From Martinezella calliandrae (GTDB lineage Bacteria; Pseudomonadota; Alphaproteobacteria; Rhizobiales; Rhizobiaceae), in contig NZ_JARFYN010000011.1 in NCBI RefSeq assembly GCF_030272695.1, positions 62,001-126,000 on the forward strand: DNA of 64,000 nucleotides. Reading direction: 5' to 3'. The notes beneath the pieces were generated by a model that did not search any database, was not told the DNA's origin, and saw nothing but the letters and a program-made list of their open reading frames with translations. The position numbers and the translations under genes were made by a program. Shown here one piece after another: positions 18,730 to 27,816 of this stretch (position 1 is the first letter of the stretch; every line of letters starts with the position of its first letter).

Positions 18730-18745
18730 GTGGTCAGCTGACCAC
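18730..18745. repeat. 16-bp perfect palindrome, copy 1
   Basis: GTGGTCAGCTGACCAC, 41 bp after the repC fragment; identical to 19141-19156. In repABC plasmids centromere-like parS palindromes bound by RepB often lie downstream of repC, and a 16-bp perfect palindrome fits that size. The assignment is inference. Confidence 0.5.
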
Positions 18746-19139
18746 AGATCTAACAGATTGGAGAACAAGGACTTTCGAAGGAGCGACGAACTCTCATTCT
18801 GGTAAACACAATGCATTAGATTCACCAGGTGTGGCTGGCTTCGCGATGAGCGACATAGAGCCATTGCCCCCGCGGCATTTACAGGTTCCATGGCATCACA
18901 GGCATACAATGTCCACCTCGTCCAGAAGTCGGAAGTCTTAGCCGCTCCGAGCCGTTTCTTACCGATCGATGTCGCCTTTGATCGGCCGCTAGGTGGAATC
19001 TCCGAAGGAAACCTCGGCTTAGGAGGAAATCCGATCCCGTTGGCTTCCGCACAAAGGCTCTCTTTTCCAAACGCAGGATGTCATTGCGGAGCCTAGATTA
19101 GATTTCTTCAAAAGGCGTGGTTTTTTAACGATTTACATT

Positions 19140-19157
19140 TGTGGTCAGCTGACCACA
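19140..19157. repeat. 16-bp palindrome, copy 2 (18 bp with flanks)
   Basis: The same GTGGTCAGCTGACCAC at 19141-19156, extended by a complementary T/A pair to 18 bp. It is 411 bp from copy 1. The 450 bases between the repC fragment and this site hold no gene I can support. Confidence 0.5.
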
Positions 19158-19291
19158 CGAGTAATTACTCGTCGACCCAAGCTGGCTTGGGCGGCCGACC
19201 CATCTTGATCTATCAGGCGAGACGGTCCGGAGCGGGGCCGGCAATCGTCAGCGGCGCGACATTGCCCGACCTGGACCCTGTCCCTTCCCGC

Positions 19292-19344
19292 GCGATGCAC
19301 GGCATCATAACACGCGTTATGCATCGCGCTTCTAGCGATGCATA
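19292..19344. repeat. Inverted repeat of the octamer TGCATCGC / GCGATGCA
   Basis: TATGCATCGC (19318-19327) and GCGATGCATA (19335-19344) are perfect 10-bp arms around seven bases, and a further GCGATGCA lies at 19292-19299. The same half-site forms an inverted repeat between phaZ and the glutathione transferase gene at 22111-22137. Confidence 0.45.
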
Positions 19345-19399
19345 TTGGCGCAGCTCTCTACCGTCAGTCCATCCTACGTAATCGCTTGCTCGCCCGAAT

Positions 19400-19806
19400 G
19401 GGACTTGGCCGACAGTGCGGAGCGTAAAGGCGCCGCGGAGGCAGCACGTTATTTCTATCGCAGCCATCGCAAGGGTGGCGAAACCGCTAACGGCTGTCAT
19501 AACCACGACGACGTCCGGCCAACGTGCGCGCGGGCCAAAAGCCGCCGCCACGCTGGGACCTGAGCTAGGGAACGGGCACGTCCTCGATCGGCCAACAGGC
19601 GCCAGGCAGTTCGCAGGGTCGTCAGAAGCAGGACGCCGATCCGCAAGGGAACACGAGCCAGCAGCGGGCGACCTTCGCGGCGTCGTCCGTTTGAGCTCGT
19701 TGCTTGTAGTCCGGTCGCAAACAGAACCATGATCGGCGCGGGCATAACCCGGTGCATGGCAATGGCGACCGATCCCGTATCGATGATCTTTACTCTTCAG
19801 AGGCAT
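19400..19806 (-). pseudogene. Cytochrome b561-like membrane protein, degraded
   Basis: From ATG 19806 (MPLKSKDHRYG) pieces in alternating frames resemble a cytochrome b561 N-terminal half: GSVAIAMHRVMPAPIMVLFA then TGLQAT, RVPLRIGVLLLTTLRTAWRL followed by LADRG, and VVVVMTAVSGFATLAM. At least two frameshifts separate them. The first heme histidine context (AMHRV) is present. Recognition rests on spacing and hydrophobic pattern, so confidence is moderate. Confidence 0.5.
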
Positions 19807-19899
19807 GGACTTTGCTTTCGTGCCGCCGTGCATCAGCCCGGTCACTCCCCGTCATCGAGGAGCTTTCGCTCGAGGCTTTTTCGTAGGAGCTGAAAGGAC

Positions 19900-20620
19900 G
19901 CTACTCGACCCATGCCGCAATCCGTTCGGCGATAGTCTCGGGGGGCGTCGATGTACAGGAAGTGACCGACGTCGGGAACGACTTCCATCGCGTGCCGAGC
20001 GGCGAACCGATGTCGGTCGTCGACCTGCGGGGGAGGATGCAGCCGTCGTCCGCTCCGTGGAGCTGTAGCAGGGGCACCGCGATCGGCTGAGACAGGCGGC
20101 GCGACGCCCAAAGCATGCCGGGTCGCAGCATCTCCCGGTAGTACTTTAAAGGCGCTCGTGTAGCTCTGCCTGGAGAGCTGGATCAAGCGAGAAGCCGGGC
20201 GACCACTGACGCCAGAGGCGGTCGATGAGGGCGAGATCGCGGGCGGTGACGATCCAGCCGCTTCCTGGCAGTTGAAAGAGCCCTATGTACCAGCTCCGGC
20301 GCAGCCGAGCAGGGTGCGTCAGCCTGCCCATGAACGTGAGTGGGTGAGGGATTGCGAGCGCGAGGGCGCGTTCGATCGGCTCCGGAGCGGTGACGCAGGC
20401 ATCATATGTGATCAGAGCGCCCCAGTCGTGGCCAATCAACTCCACGGGCCGCCCCGGAGACCAGCGGTCGATCGGGGCCAGCACGTCGCTGGTCAGGGCT
20501 GCGAAGTCGAACGGCCCCGCAGTCGGGGACGGCGCGTAACCGCAAAGCCAGGGTGCGACGACGTGACGTTCACGGCGACCGAGCTCGGCAAGCGAGCGTA
20601 ATCCGCCATCGGCTACCCGC
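19900..20620 (-). pseudogene. Alpha/beta hydrolase (epoxide-hydrolase-like), degraded
   Basis: The oxyanion and nucleophile segment reads GRPVELIGHDWGALITYDAC, with GHDWG as in epoxide hydrolases and haloalkane dehalogenases. The core continues to AELHERL, then breaks; further pieces (PGMLWASRRLSQPIAVPLLQ, LHGADDGCILP, MEVVPDVGHFLYIDAPETIA) are spread over two other frames. The N-terminus is also lost, although the upstream sequence SLAELGRRERHVVAPWLCGY is recognisable. At least three lesions make it non-functional. Confidence 0.75.
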
Positions 20621-20893
20621 TTCTCAAAATAAGGCCAGCCGCATTTCGTGCGCTAGGTCCGTTTGAAATCAGGCAGTTATGAAATTTGTGTAAGCGGGTT
20701 TTAGGTTCGGATCCCATCAAGAGCTAGGTAAGCGGATCGGCATCTTCTTGGGATAGCCGGCCTGTACAAGCGACATTTCCCAAAGGCTGTGGCCGCTTTA
20801 TTCGCCGGCGCTGATTGTCGGCCGTTTGCGTATCTGGAACCTGGTTGAAGGTCGTTACAGGGACGCAGGCCTTCAGACGGTCGGACGGGTCTC

Positions 20894-22099
20894 CTACTCC
20901 ATCGCCAGGATCATGTTGCGCACGACAGGGTAGATCTCCTTCTCCCAGCGACGGCCGTTGAAGACGCCGTAATGTCCGACGTTGGCCTGCAGGTGGTGGC
21001 GCTTCAGGTGAGGGCGCAGCGAACGACAGAGGTCGTGGGCGACCGAGGTCTGGCCTAGGGCGCAGATGTCGTCGCGCCCGCCCTCGACCGTCAGGAGTGC
21101 CGTGTTGCGTATCAGGCCCGGATCCACCTTGCGCCCGCGATGGGTATACTCGCCCGTCGCCAGTTCGGCCTTCTGGAAGACGCGGTCGATCGTCTCGAGA
21201 TAGAATTCTTCCGTAAGGTCGAGCACTGCGAAATATTCATTGTAAAAGGTCTTGATCTTCCCGGCTTCGGCCGTCTCGCCCTTTGCCAGGTGCTCGAAGA
21301 GCTTGCGATGGGCGGTCTGATGGCGCTCCATGTTCATGCTCATGAAGGCGCCGAGCTGGACGACGCCCGGATAGACCCGCCGCCCGCCGCCGGCAAAGCG
21401 CAACGGAACGCAGCTGATCAGCGAATTCTCGAACCATGCGAGCGATTTCGAGACGGCGAGTTGGTTGACCTTCGTGGGGCTCTCGCGCGGATCTACCGGA
21501 CCGGCCATCAGCGTCATGGTTCTTGGCGTGGCGGCATGCCTAGCTTCCGACATCACGGCAACGGCCACGAGCGTCTGAACGCAGGGCTGGCAGACGGCAA
21601 GGATATGTCCGTCGGGGCCGATCTCCTCCAGAAAGCGGATGATATAGTCCACGTAATCGTCCATTCCGAAGTGACCGGCGGAAAGCGGAACGTCGCGCGC
21701 GTTGGCCCAGTCGGTGATATAGACGTCGTGGTCGCGCAGCAGCGTCTGAACCGTGCCCCTCAGAAGTGTCGAGAAATGGCCGGAGAGCGGGGCGATGACG
21801 AGCACCCGTGGCCGTCTCGTATCAACGTCCGCAGAAAAATGCAGCAGCCTGCCGAAAGGCAGATCGAGGGCTGTCCCCAGGGTGATCGGCACATCGCGCT
21901 TGCCGATCGTCACCGATGTTATGCCGAAGTCCGGACGTTCGTGGGTTAGCTGGAACCGGGAGATCATCTCCATCGCCGCCTCGAAGTAGCGGCTCAGGTC
22001 GCCGCTCCAGAAGCTCGAGGAAAGCATCTCGAGGCGTCGCGCCCAGTCGCGCATCGGGGCGAGGAGGTCTTCCTGGAACTGATAGGCTTGGTAGAGCAT
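20894..22099 (-). CDS. phaZ: Intracellular polyhydroxybutyrate depolymerase, PhaZ
   Basis: A 401-residue depolymerase of the intracellular type, which mobilises stored polyhydroxyalkanoate granules. It begins MLYQAYQFQEDLLAPMRDWA and has the modified lipase box VCQPCVQTLVAVAVM with a cysteine nucleophile, and ends with QANVGHYGVFNGRRWEKEIY containing the catalytic histidine. I start it at ATG 22099, preceded by CAGGAG; the frame is open 13 codons further without a start signal. It is divergent from the glutathione transferase gene with a 115-bp intergenic region rich in GCGATGC repeats. Confidence 0.92.
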   Translation of the reverse strand: MLYQAYQFQEDLLAPMRDWARRLEMLSSSFWSGDLSRYFEAAMEMISRFQLTHERPDFGITSVTIGKRDVPITLGTALDLPFGRLLHFSADVDTRRPRVLVIAPLSGHFSTLLRGTVQTLLRDHDVYITDWANARDVPLSAGHFGMDDYVDYIIRFLEEIGPDGHILAVCQPCVQTLVAVAVMSEARHAATPRTMTLMAGPVDPRESPTKVNQLAVSKSLAWFENSLISCVPLRFAGGGRRVYPGVVQLGAFMSMNMERHQTAHRKLFEHLAKGETAEAGKIKTFYNEYFAVLDLTEEFYLETIDRVFQKAELATGEYTHRGRKVDPGLIRNTALLTVEGGRDDICALGQTSVAHDLCRSLRPHLKRHHLQANVGHYGVFNGRRWEKEIYPVVRNMILAME

Positions 22100-22110
22100 G
22101 ACGCATCTCC

Positions 22111-22167
22111 TGCATCGCAAAAGAATTTCGCGATGCAAAAATGCTAGTGCAATATTTCTTGCGATGC
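22111..22167. promoter_or_regulatory. GCGATGCA repeats between phaZ and the GST gene
   Basis: TGCATCGC (22111-22118) and GCGATGCA (22130-22137) are perfect 8-bp arms 11 bases apart; GCGATGC recurs at 22161-22167. The arrangement in a divergent promoter suggests an operator. PhaR-type regulators of polyhydroxyalkanoate genes are one candidate, but I do not recall the exact rhizobial consensus. Confidence 0.4.
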
Positions 22168-22214
22168 GAGAAGATTGTCTGCGAAAGCAATATTGTTCGA
22201 AGGATGTGGGTAGA

Positions 22215-22868
22215 ATGACGCAAGCGACACTGACGATTTCCTCGAAGAACTATTCCTCGTGGTCGCTGCGCGGCTGGCTCCTGTGCCGGATGGCAGGGCT
22301 GGATTTCACCGAAGTGCTCGTCGAACTGGATGACAATGCCCGCCAGGAGCTTCTGCTGCTTTCGCCCTCGGTGCTCGTCCCAAGACTCACACACGACGAT
22401 GTCACCGTGTGGGATACGCTGGCGATTGCTGAATATCTGCACGAAATCGCTCCAAAGGCCGGCCTCTGGCCCGCCGCGCAGGCAATACGCGCCCGCTGCC
22501 GATCCGTCTCCGGCGAGATGCATTCGGGCTTCCACAATCTGCGTTCGGCACTGCCGATGAACTTGAAGTCAAAGCACGAGAGCTTCAAGATCTTCTCGGG
22601 CGCGCGGCCGGATGTCGAGCGCGTGAAGACGATCTGGACCGAATGCCTGGATGCCAGCGGCGGCCCCTGGCTCTTCGGTGGTGCTCCGACCGTTGCCGAC
22701 GCCATGTACGCGCCGGTCTGCGCGCGTTTCCGCACCTATGCCGTGGAACTCGAACCGCAACTGGCAGCTTACTCCGACACCGTCTTGTCCTGGCCGCTCA
22801 TGATCGAATGGACAGCCGGCGCGATCGCCGAACCGGACGAAATCGTCGAGCTGGAAGTGGAATTCTGA
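22215..22868 (+). CDS. Glutathione S-transferase family protein
   Basis: 217 residues from ATG 22215, preceded by AAGGATG. The thioredoxin-like N-terminal domain begins TLTISSKNYSSWSLRGWLLC, where SSWSLR carries the serine that would activate glutathione, and VPRLTHDDVTVWDTLAIAEY is the beta3-beta4 segment with the cis-proline. The helical C-terminal domain includes GGPWLFGGAPTVADAMYAPV. The frame extends 39 codons further upstream but that part would cross the phaZ promoter. Substrate unknown. Confidence 0.88.
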   Translation: MTQATLTISSKNYSSWSLRGWLLCRMAGLDFTEVLVELDDNARQELLLLSPSVLVPRLTHDDVTVWDTLAIAEYLHEIAPKAGLWPAAQAIRARCRSVSGEMHSGFHNLRSALPMNLKSKHESFKIFSGARPDVERVKTIWTECLDASGGPWLFGGAPTVADAMYAPVCARFRTYAVELEPQLAAYSDTVLSWPLMIEWTAGAIAEPDEIVELEVEF

Positions 22869-23091
22869 GCGGCCGGGACTATCGAGCCTGTCCTGGCTGA
22901 AACATAGCGCATTGTATGGGCTGAAGAATGCTCATTATCAGCGGAGCCTTTACATCGCTCCGTCGGTTTGGCGCACCCGTGAAGGGGAGCGGGAAAAAGC
23001 TGTGGGGGAGCATATAACGCTGACCGGAGAATATCGATGGCCGCCGTTAGGGTAGTATATCGCCCCCTCCCGCAAACCGCCCCATTCACGC

Positions 23092-23115
23092 GGGAGCATG
23101 AGGATTTGTGGGGCG
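23092..23115. repeat. 24-bp recurrent element, copy D
   Basis: Identical over 24 bp to 9649-9672. Here it directly follows the stop codon of the broken ISKra4 transposase (in the transposase orientation), matching the position of the diverged copy after the intact transposase. Confidence 0.75.
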
Positions 23116-23116
23116 A

Positions 23117-24563
23117 TCATGCGGCGTGGGCTGTTTCGTCGATCTCTTGATTGTCGTTGGCCAGGCCTGGATACCACTGCCGGAAGGTCGAGCGCAGGGA
23201 ACCGTCGAGGGTCTGCGTTCGGGTTTGCAGCAGAAGATGCGCACCAGTCCTGCTCCATTACATCTGTTGCTTCTTGGCAAAGCGCTTGGAGATGACGGCG
23301 TTGACGGTCGCCTCAACAAAGGCCGGGGAGATGCGCTCTCCAGAGCGATAGCGCTCGCCGTAATTGATCAGGCTCGCGCTGTTGGAGGCGATGTAGGCCT
23401 GGAACTCGCCGATGGCGCTCAGGAACTTGCGCATGTTTGGATAGTCCGTTTCGAGACCTTCCGCGTCGCATTGCAGATCGGCAATTTCATCACGGGCACG
23501 ATAGCCGTTGCCATGCCAGAGATGCCATTTGATCCTGCGTAGGCCCTGAAGCATATCCTGCCCAGCCTGCTCGTCGTGGTTTTCGAGCCCCTGCGCGAAC
23601 TGGCGAAGGACCGTGATGCGCATGGTGATATGGAACCAGTCGAGGACATGCTCGCTCGCCGGCGCGATCATCTCGGCGAGGGAGCGAACTTCTTCGCCGC
23701 CATCGGTGATGAAAGTGATATCCTGATTAGCCTGAACGCCCTGCTTTTTGAGATGATCGAGGATGCGCCGCTGCGGCTTAGGGTCGTGGCCGTGGACGAA
23801 ACCGAAGTAGCGGGGATCACCCTCTTCAGGCAGCGAGCGGCCGACAATCAGCTCGAAATTCTTCTTCCGGTCGTTGCGGTCGCGGATGTATCCGCCATCC
23901 AGGCCGATGACGATGCGGCCATCCGGAATGGGCAGGTTCATCCAATCGCGCGGGCAGGCATCCTGCATGAAGGACACCCGCTCTTCCGTCAATTCCCGCT
24001 CGATACGGCACGCGGTGCGCAGCGCATGCTGCCGGACTGTGGTGGCGTTGGCGCCGCAATCAATCGGCAGCACGTCAGCCAGTAGTTCGGCCGCGGCGGC
24101 ATAGGGCACGAGCGAGGCCCACCGGGTCTCCAGGTAAAGGCGTTCAGGTGCGGTGTGGTTAGAGATCAGTTTCCGCAAGGGTGAGATCGTTGCTGGGCCG
24201 TTCCCTCCGGCCGTCCGTGGCAAGCAATAGCGCGGGCTCTTCAGCCGGACGTCGCCGAACAGCTTATGGGGTGACGGGATAGCTTCCCTTGATGCGCAGA
24301 CGGCAACCATCCAGATCGCGGTTTTCCCTGAGCCACAATTCCACCTGCGTCTCCACGATCGCCTGCTGCAATTTGGCTAGCAGGGTCTTCGCCTCCGACA
24401 ATGACAGTCCGAGATCCTCGGCACCTTTCGTCACCTTCGCCAAATCCGCAACGGTCTCGGTCGCGATCGTCTCGCCGTCATCATCCATCATATGCAATAC
24501 CAACCGCGCCCGCATGTCCTCTTCCCGCATCGAGTTTTCCAGAATGGCAGGGGCGATTTTCAA
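23117..24563 (-). pseudogene. ISKra4-family transposase, broken copy
   Basis: Compared with the intact copy at 12988, this one has two lesions. One base is missing near 24264-24270, where GSYPVTFHTLFGDVRL is expected, and an in-frame TAA replaces glutamine at 23258-23260 in FAKKQQM*WSRTGAHLL. The remainder, including VIGLDGGYIRDRNDRKKNFE and ITDGGEEVRSLAEMIAP and the end SLRSTFRQWYPGLANDNQ, is preserved to a stop at 23117. The glutamine-to-stop change needs two substitutions. Confidence 0.9.
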
Positions 24564-24706
24564 TGGACGGTTCTGAATGCGGCAGTCCGCTTCGTGTTAC
24601 AGCAAACGCTTACAAGCGAAAGGTTCCCTCGAGAGCTACACGGATTGCTGGGTCGACAGATTAGATAATTGCGCGACCTCCAATTCAACATGAGGTCGTG
24701 AGCGTG

Positions 24707-26047
24707 ATGTTGACCAAGACCCATCTCTTCGAGAATCGTGGCCCGGACGAAAGGCCGCGCATCGTGATCATAGGTGCCGGTTTTGCCGGAGTTGCAGCCG
24801 CGCGGGCGCTCCGGAAGTGCGATGCGGAGGTTCTGCTTATCGATCGGCGCAATCATCACATTTTCCAGCCGCTTCTTTACCAGGTGGCGACCGCAGTGCT
24901 GGCGCCGTCTGAGATCGCCGCGCCGATCCGGCAGGTTGAGGCGAAGCAAGCCAATCTGAATGTGGCGCTGGGCGAGGTCGTCGGCGTCGACCTAAACCGT
25001 CGCACGGTTGAAGTCGTCAGTCCCGGGATTGGCGTTCGCGAGGTGCGGTTCGATTTCCTCGTGGTTGCCACAGGCATGCGCCCGAGCTATTTTGGTCATG
25101 ACGAATTCGCGGCTTATGCACCTGGGCTCAAGAATCTCGCGGACGCCGAGACGATCCGCACGAAGATCCTGAGCGCCTTTGAAATGGCCGAGGCGACCGA
25201 TGATGAAAACGAGCGCGCTCGCTACATGAACTTTGTGCTCGTTGGCGCCGGACCCACAGGCGTCGAGCTCGCGGCGTCGCTTGCAGACATGGTGCGTGTC
25301 ACGCTGCGCAGAAATTTCAGGCAGATCGATCCGGCAATGAGCACGATTACCCTGCTCGAGGGCGGCGATCGGGTACTTCCGAGCTTTGCTCCATCCTTGT
25401 CAGAAAGGGCCGCCCGCCACCTTGCGAGGATCGGCGTGACGGTGATGACCGGCGTCAAGGTCGAGAACGTCGATGCACACGGCGTCATCGCAGGCGGAAA
25501 AAGGATTGAAAGCGCGACCGTTTTGTGGACAGCAGGCGTAGCGGCATCGCCGATCATCAAGCTGCTCGATGTCAAGACCGACCGGGCGGGCAGGGCATTG
25601 GTCGAGCCTTTCCTCAATCTGCACGGCTGGCCATATGTATTCGTCACTGGCGACACCGCGTCCATACAGCAGGACGGGCGACCCGTGCCCGGCGTCGCGC
25701 AGGCGGCCATCCAGCAGGGGCGTTATGTTGGACGCCTAATCGCCGATCAGATCAGGGGGCGCGAACCAAAGCGCCCATTCCGGTACCGAGACAAGGGCAA
25801 CATGGCGGTCGTCGGCAGGAACTACGCCATCCTGGAGGCTGGTCATCTGAGAATGAGTGGCTTCCTCACCTGGCTTGTATGGGTTTTCATCCACCTGATG
25901 GCGCTGCCGCAGATGCAGAACCGCTGGAGAGTTCAATCGCAATGGCTATGGTCGTACCTGACTGGCCAGCGCAGCTCGCGGCTGATTTCGGAAGCGCCAC
26001 AATCCCCGAACGTTGCGGTCACGGCAAAACAAACAATCGCGCCATGA
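24707..26047 (+). CDS. ndh: Type II NADH:quinone oxidoreductase (NDH-2)
   Basis: About 446 residues with two Rossmann motifs, IVIIGAGFAGVAAARAL for FAD and FVLVGAGPTGVELAASL for NADH, and the quinone-site region YVFVTGDTASIQQDGRPVPG with VAQAAIQQGRYVG. The C-terminal GFLTWLVWVFIHLMALPQMQ would form the membrane-anchoring amphipathic helix. It passes electrons from NADH to quinone without pumping protons. ATG 24707 and GTG 24698 are both possible starts. A terminator-like hairpin follows at 26135. Proximity to the quinol oxidase further right is suggestive but not an operon. Confidence 0.92.
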   Translation: MLTKTHLFENRGPDERPRIVIIGAGFAGVAAARALRKCDAEVLLIDRRNHHIFQPLLYQVATAVLAPSEIAAPIRQVEAKQANLNVALGEVVGVDLNRRTVEVVSPGIGVREVRFDFLVVATGMRPSYFGHDEFAAYAPGLKNLADAETIRTKILSAFEMAEATDDENERARYMNFVLVGAGPTGVELAASLADMVRVTLRRNFRQIDPAMSTITLLEGGDRVLPSFAPSLSERAARHLARIGVTVMTGVKVENVDAHGVIAGGKRIESATVLWTAGVAASPIIKLLDVKTDRAGRALVEPFLNLHGWPYVFVTGDTASIQQDGRPVPGVAQAAIQQGRYVGRLIADQIRGREPKRPFRYRDKGNMAVVGRNYAILEAGHLRMSGFLTWLVWVFIHLMALPQMQNRWRVQSQWLWSYLTGQRSSRLISEAPQSPNVAVTAKQTIAP

Positions 26048-26134
26048 TCCGTTTGGCACGAGTGAGTGACAACCTCGCACCACGATCATGCCGCTGATCG
26101 AATGTGACGTAACGGTTAAAACTTCTTGGTCATC

Positions 26135-26163
26135 ACCCGCGCTGCTCCGCCGCGCGGGTTTTG
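26135..26163 (+). terminator. Rho-independent terminator after ndh
   Basis: ACCCGCG (26135-26141) pairs with CGCGGGT (26153-26159) around an 11-base loop, followed by TTTTG. It lies 88 bp after the ndh stop codon and reads in the same direction. Confidence 0.65.
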
Positions 26164-26267
26164 TCGTCAGGCCGAGGGAAGGGGAAAGTTTCGGATACCT
26201 TTCACCTTGCGCGATCACCCGCTTGGTTAGGAGTTGGCAGGCAATCGACGGTGTACCTAAAATCGTC

Positions 26268-26325
26268 ACCTCCATAAGCGGTCACTGCAATATCGTCGGC
26301 AGCCGCACGGCAGCCTTATGGAGGT
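26268..26325. repeat. 11-bp inverted repeat upstream of the acyl-CoA operon
   Basis: ACCTCCATAAG (26268-26278) and CTTATGGAGGT (26315-26325) are perfect complements 36 bases apart. The right arm contains GGAGG, so an RNA hairpin would hide a ribosome-binding-like sequence, but no start codon follows at the right distance. The region 26048-26532 otherwise contains only the terminator and probably the promoter of the acyl-CoA genes. Confidence 0.45.
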
Positions 26326-26532
26326 CAAGTCTTTGAAGTCGTCAACGAATGCACCCCGATGGCCCTCACGTTCATTTCCCCGCTGAGTGAACGGATGCTC
26401 GAAGGCGAAAATGAATAAGGCACGGACGTCCTCCCTGCCGCAGAGTTCGCCAAGAAGAAAGTGCAGACGGGAGCCATAGTCATCCTCGTACTCATTTCGA
26501 GAAATCGAGAAATATCGAGCAGGAGAACGAGA

Positions 26533-27747
26533 ATGGCACTCGCAACCATGGAAAACAGGCAAGCGAAGCCCTTACCCGCGCCGAACAGCGACTTCTACCA
26601 ACTGGCCGACGTCCTGACTGCCAACGAAATGGCGATCGTCAAAAAAGTGCGGACCTATATGGAAACCAAGGTCCAGCCGATTATCAACAAGTACTGGTCG
26701 GAGGACGCGTTTCCTTTCGAACTGCTGCCTTCGTTCAAGGAACTGGGCTTGGGCGGCTTGGGGTATGAGGGCTACGAATGCGCCGGCGGCAGCCAGAAGC
26801 TCTTCGGCTTTGTCGCAATGGAGCTAGCCCGCGTCGACGCCTCGTTCTGCACCTTCTTTGGTGTGCATAGCGGCCTGGCAATGGGGTCTATCTATCTCGA
26901 CGGATCGGAAGAGCAGAAGCAGAAGTGGCTGCCGCCAATGGCGCGTTGGGAAAAGATCGGCTGCTTCGGCCTCACTGAACCGCTGGTCGGTTCGGGAACG
27001 AGCGGCGGGCTGACCACGACCGCCAAGCGCGAGGGCGACACCTGGGTACTCAATGGTGAGAAGCGTTGGATCGGCAATGCGACGTGGTGTGACGTTTCGA
27101 TCATCTGGGCGCGTGACATCGCCGACAACCAGGTGAAGGGCTTCATCGTCGAGAACAAGACGACGCCCGGATTCAGTGTCGAGAAGATCGAGCACAAGAT
27201 CGCGCTCAAGGTCGTCCAGAATGGCGTGATCACGTTGAAAGACGTGCGGATATCGGAAGAGAACCGACTGCAGGGCGGCAATTCGTTCCGCGATACCGCG
27301 CGCGTGCTCAGGATGACGCGCTACATGGTCGGCTGGGCCTCGACCGGTATCCAGATGGGTGCTTTCGAGGCAACATTGAAGTACACGCAGGAACGCCTGC
27401 AGTTCGGCAAGCCGATCGCTTCGTTCCAGATGGTGCAGGATATCCTTGCCAAAATGCTCGCGAACGTCACCGCCTGCCAATGCCTGATGGTCCGCCTGGC
27501 GCAGATGGACGACGAGGGCAAGCTCGCCGATCATCACGCCTCGTTGGCGAAGGCGTTCTGCACGGCAAAGTCGCGCGAAACGGTTTCGTGGGGCCGAGAG
27601 CTGCTCGGTGGCAACGGCATCGTCACCGACTACAATGTCGCGCGCTTCTTCTCGGACGCCGAAGCGCTCTACTCATACGAGGGCACCTATCAGATGCAGA
27701 ATCTGATCGTCGGTAAAGCCATCACCGGGCTTGGTGCATTCGTGTGA
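26533..27747 (+). CDS. Acyl-CoA dehydrogenase (glutaryl-CoA-dehydrogenase-like)
   Basis: 404 residues from ATG 26533 after AGGAGA. FAD-binding and substrate motifs include FGLTEPLVGSGTSGGLTTTA, RWIGNATWCDVSIIWARDI and the helical C-terminal domain QFGKPIASFQMVQDILAKML. The catalytic base is glutamate 383 in YSYEGTYQMQNLIVGKAITG, a context typical of the glutaryl-CoA dehydrogenase and plant peroxisomal short-chain oxidase branch. It should introduce a 2,3-double bond into an acyl-CoA, or act as a reductase in the reverse sense as CaiA does. It leads the seven-gene set. Confidence 0.9.
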   Translation: MALATMENRQAKPLPAPNSDFYQLADVLTANEMAIVKKVRTYMETKVQPIINKYWSEDAFPFELLPSFKELGLGGLGYEGYECAGGSQKLFGFVAMELARVDASFCTFFGVHSGLAMGSIYLDGSEEQKQKWLPPMARWEKIGCFGLTEPLVGSGTSGGLTTTAKREGDTWVLNGEKRWIGNATWCDVSIIWARDIADNQVKGFIVENKTTPGFSVEKIEHKIALKVVQNGVITLKDVRISEENRLQGGNSFRDTARVLRMTRYMVGWASTGIQMGAFEATLKYTQERLQFGKPIASFQMVQDILAKMLANVTACQCLMVRLAQMDDEGKLADHHASLAKAFCTAKSRETVSWGRELLGGNGIVTDYNVARFFSDAEALYSYEGTYQMQNLIVGKAITGLGAFV

Positions 27748-27816
27748 GCAATGGCGAGCCACCGGTCCGCCTCCCACCGTGGCTCGCCCCCTTCCCTGAA
27801 CAGGAGTTTTATCATC

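Noticed and set aside
19139..19381. Open frames between the second palindrome and the cytochrome b561 remnant
   Set aside because: Short, no start signal, no conserved motif; overlap an inverted repeat. More likely degraded sequence.
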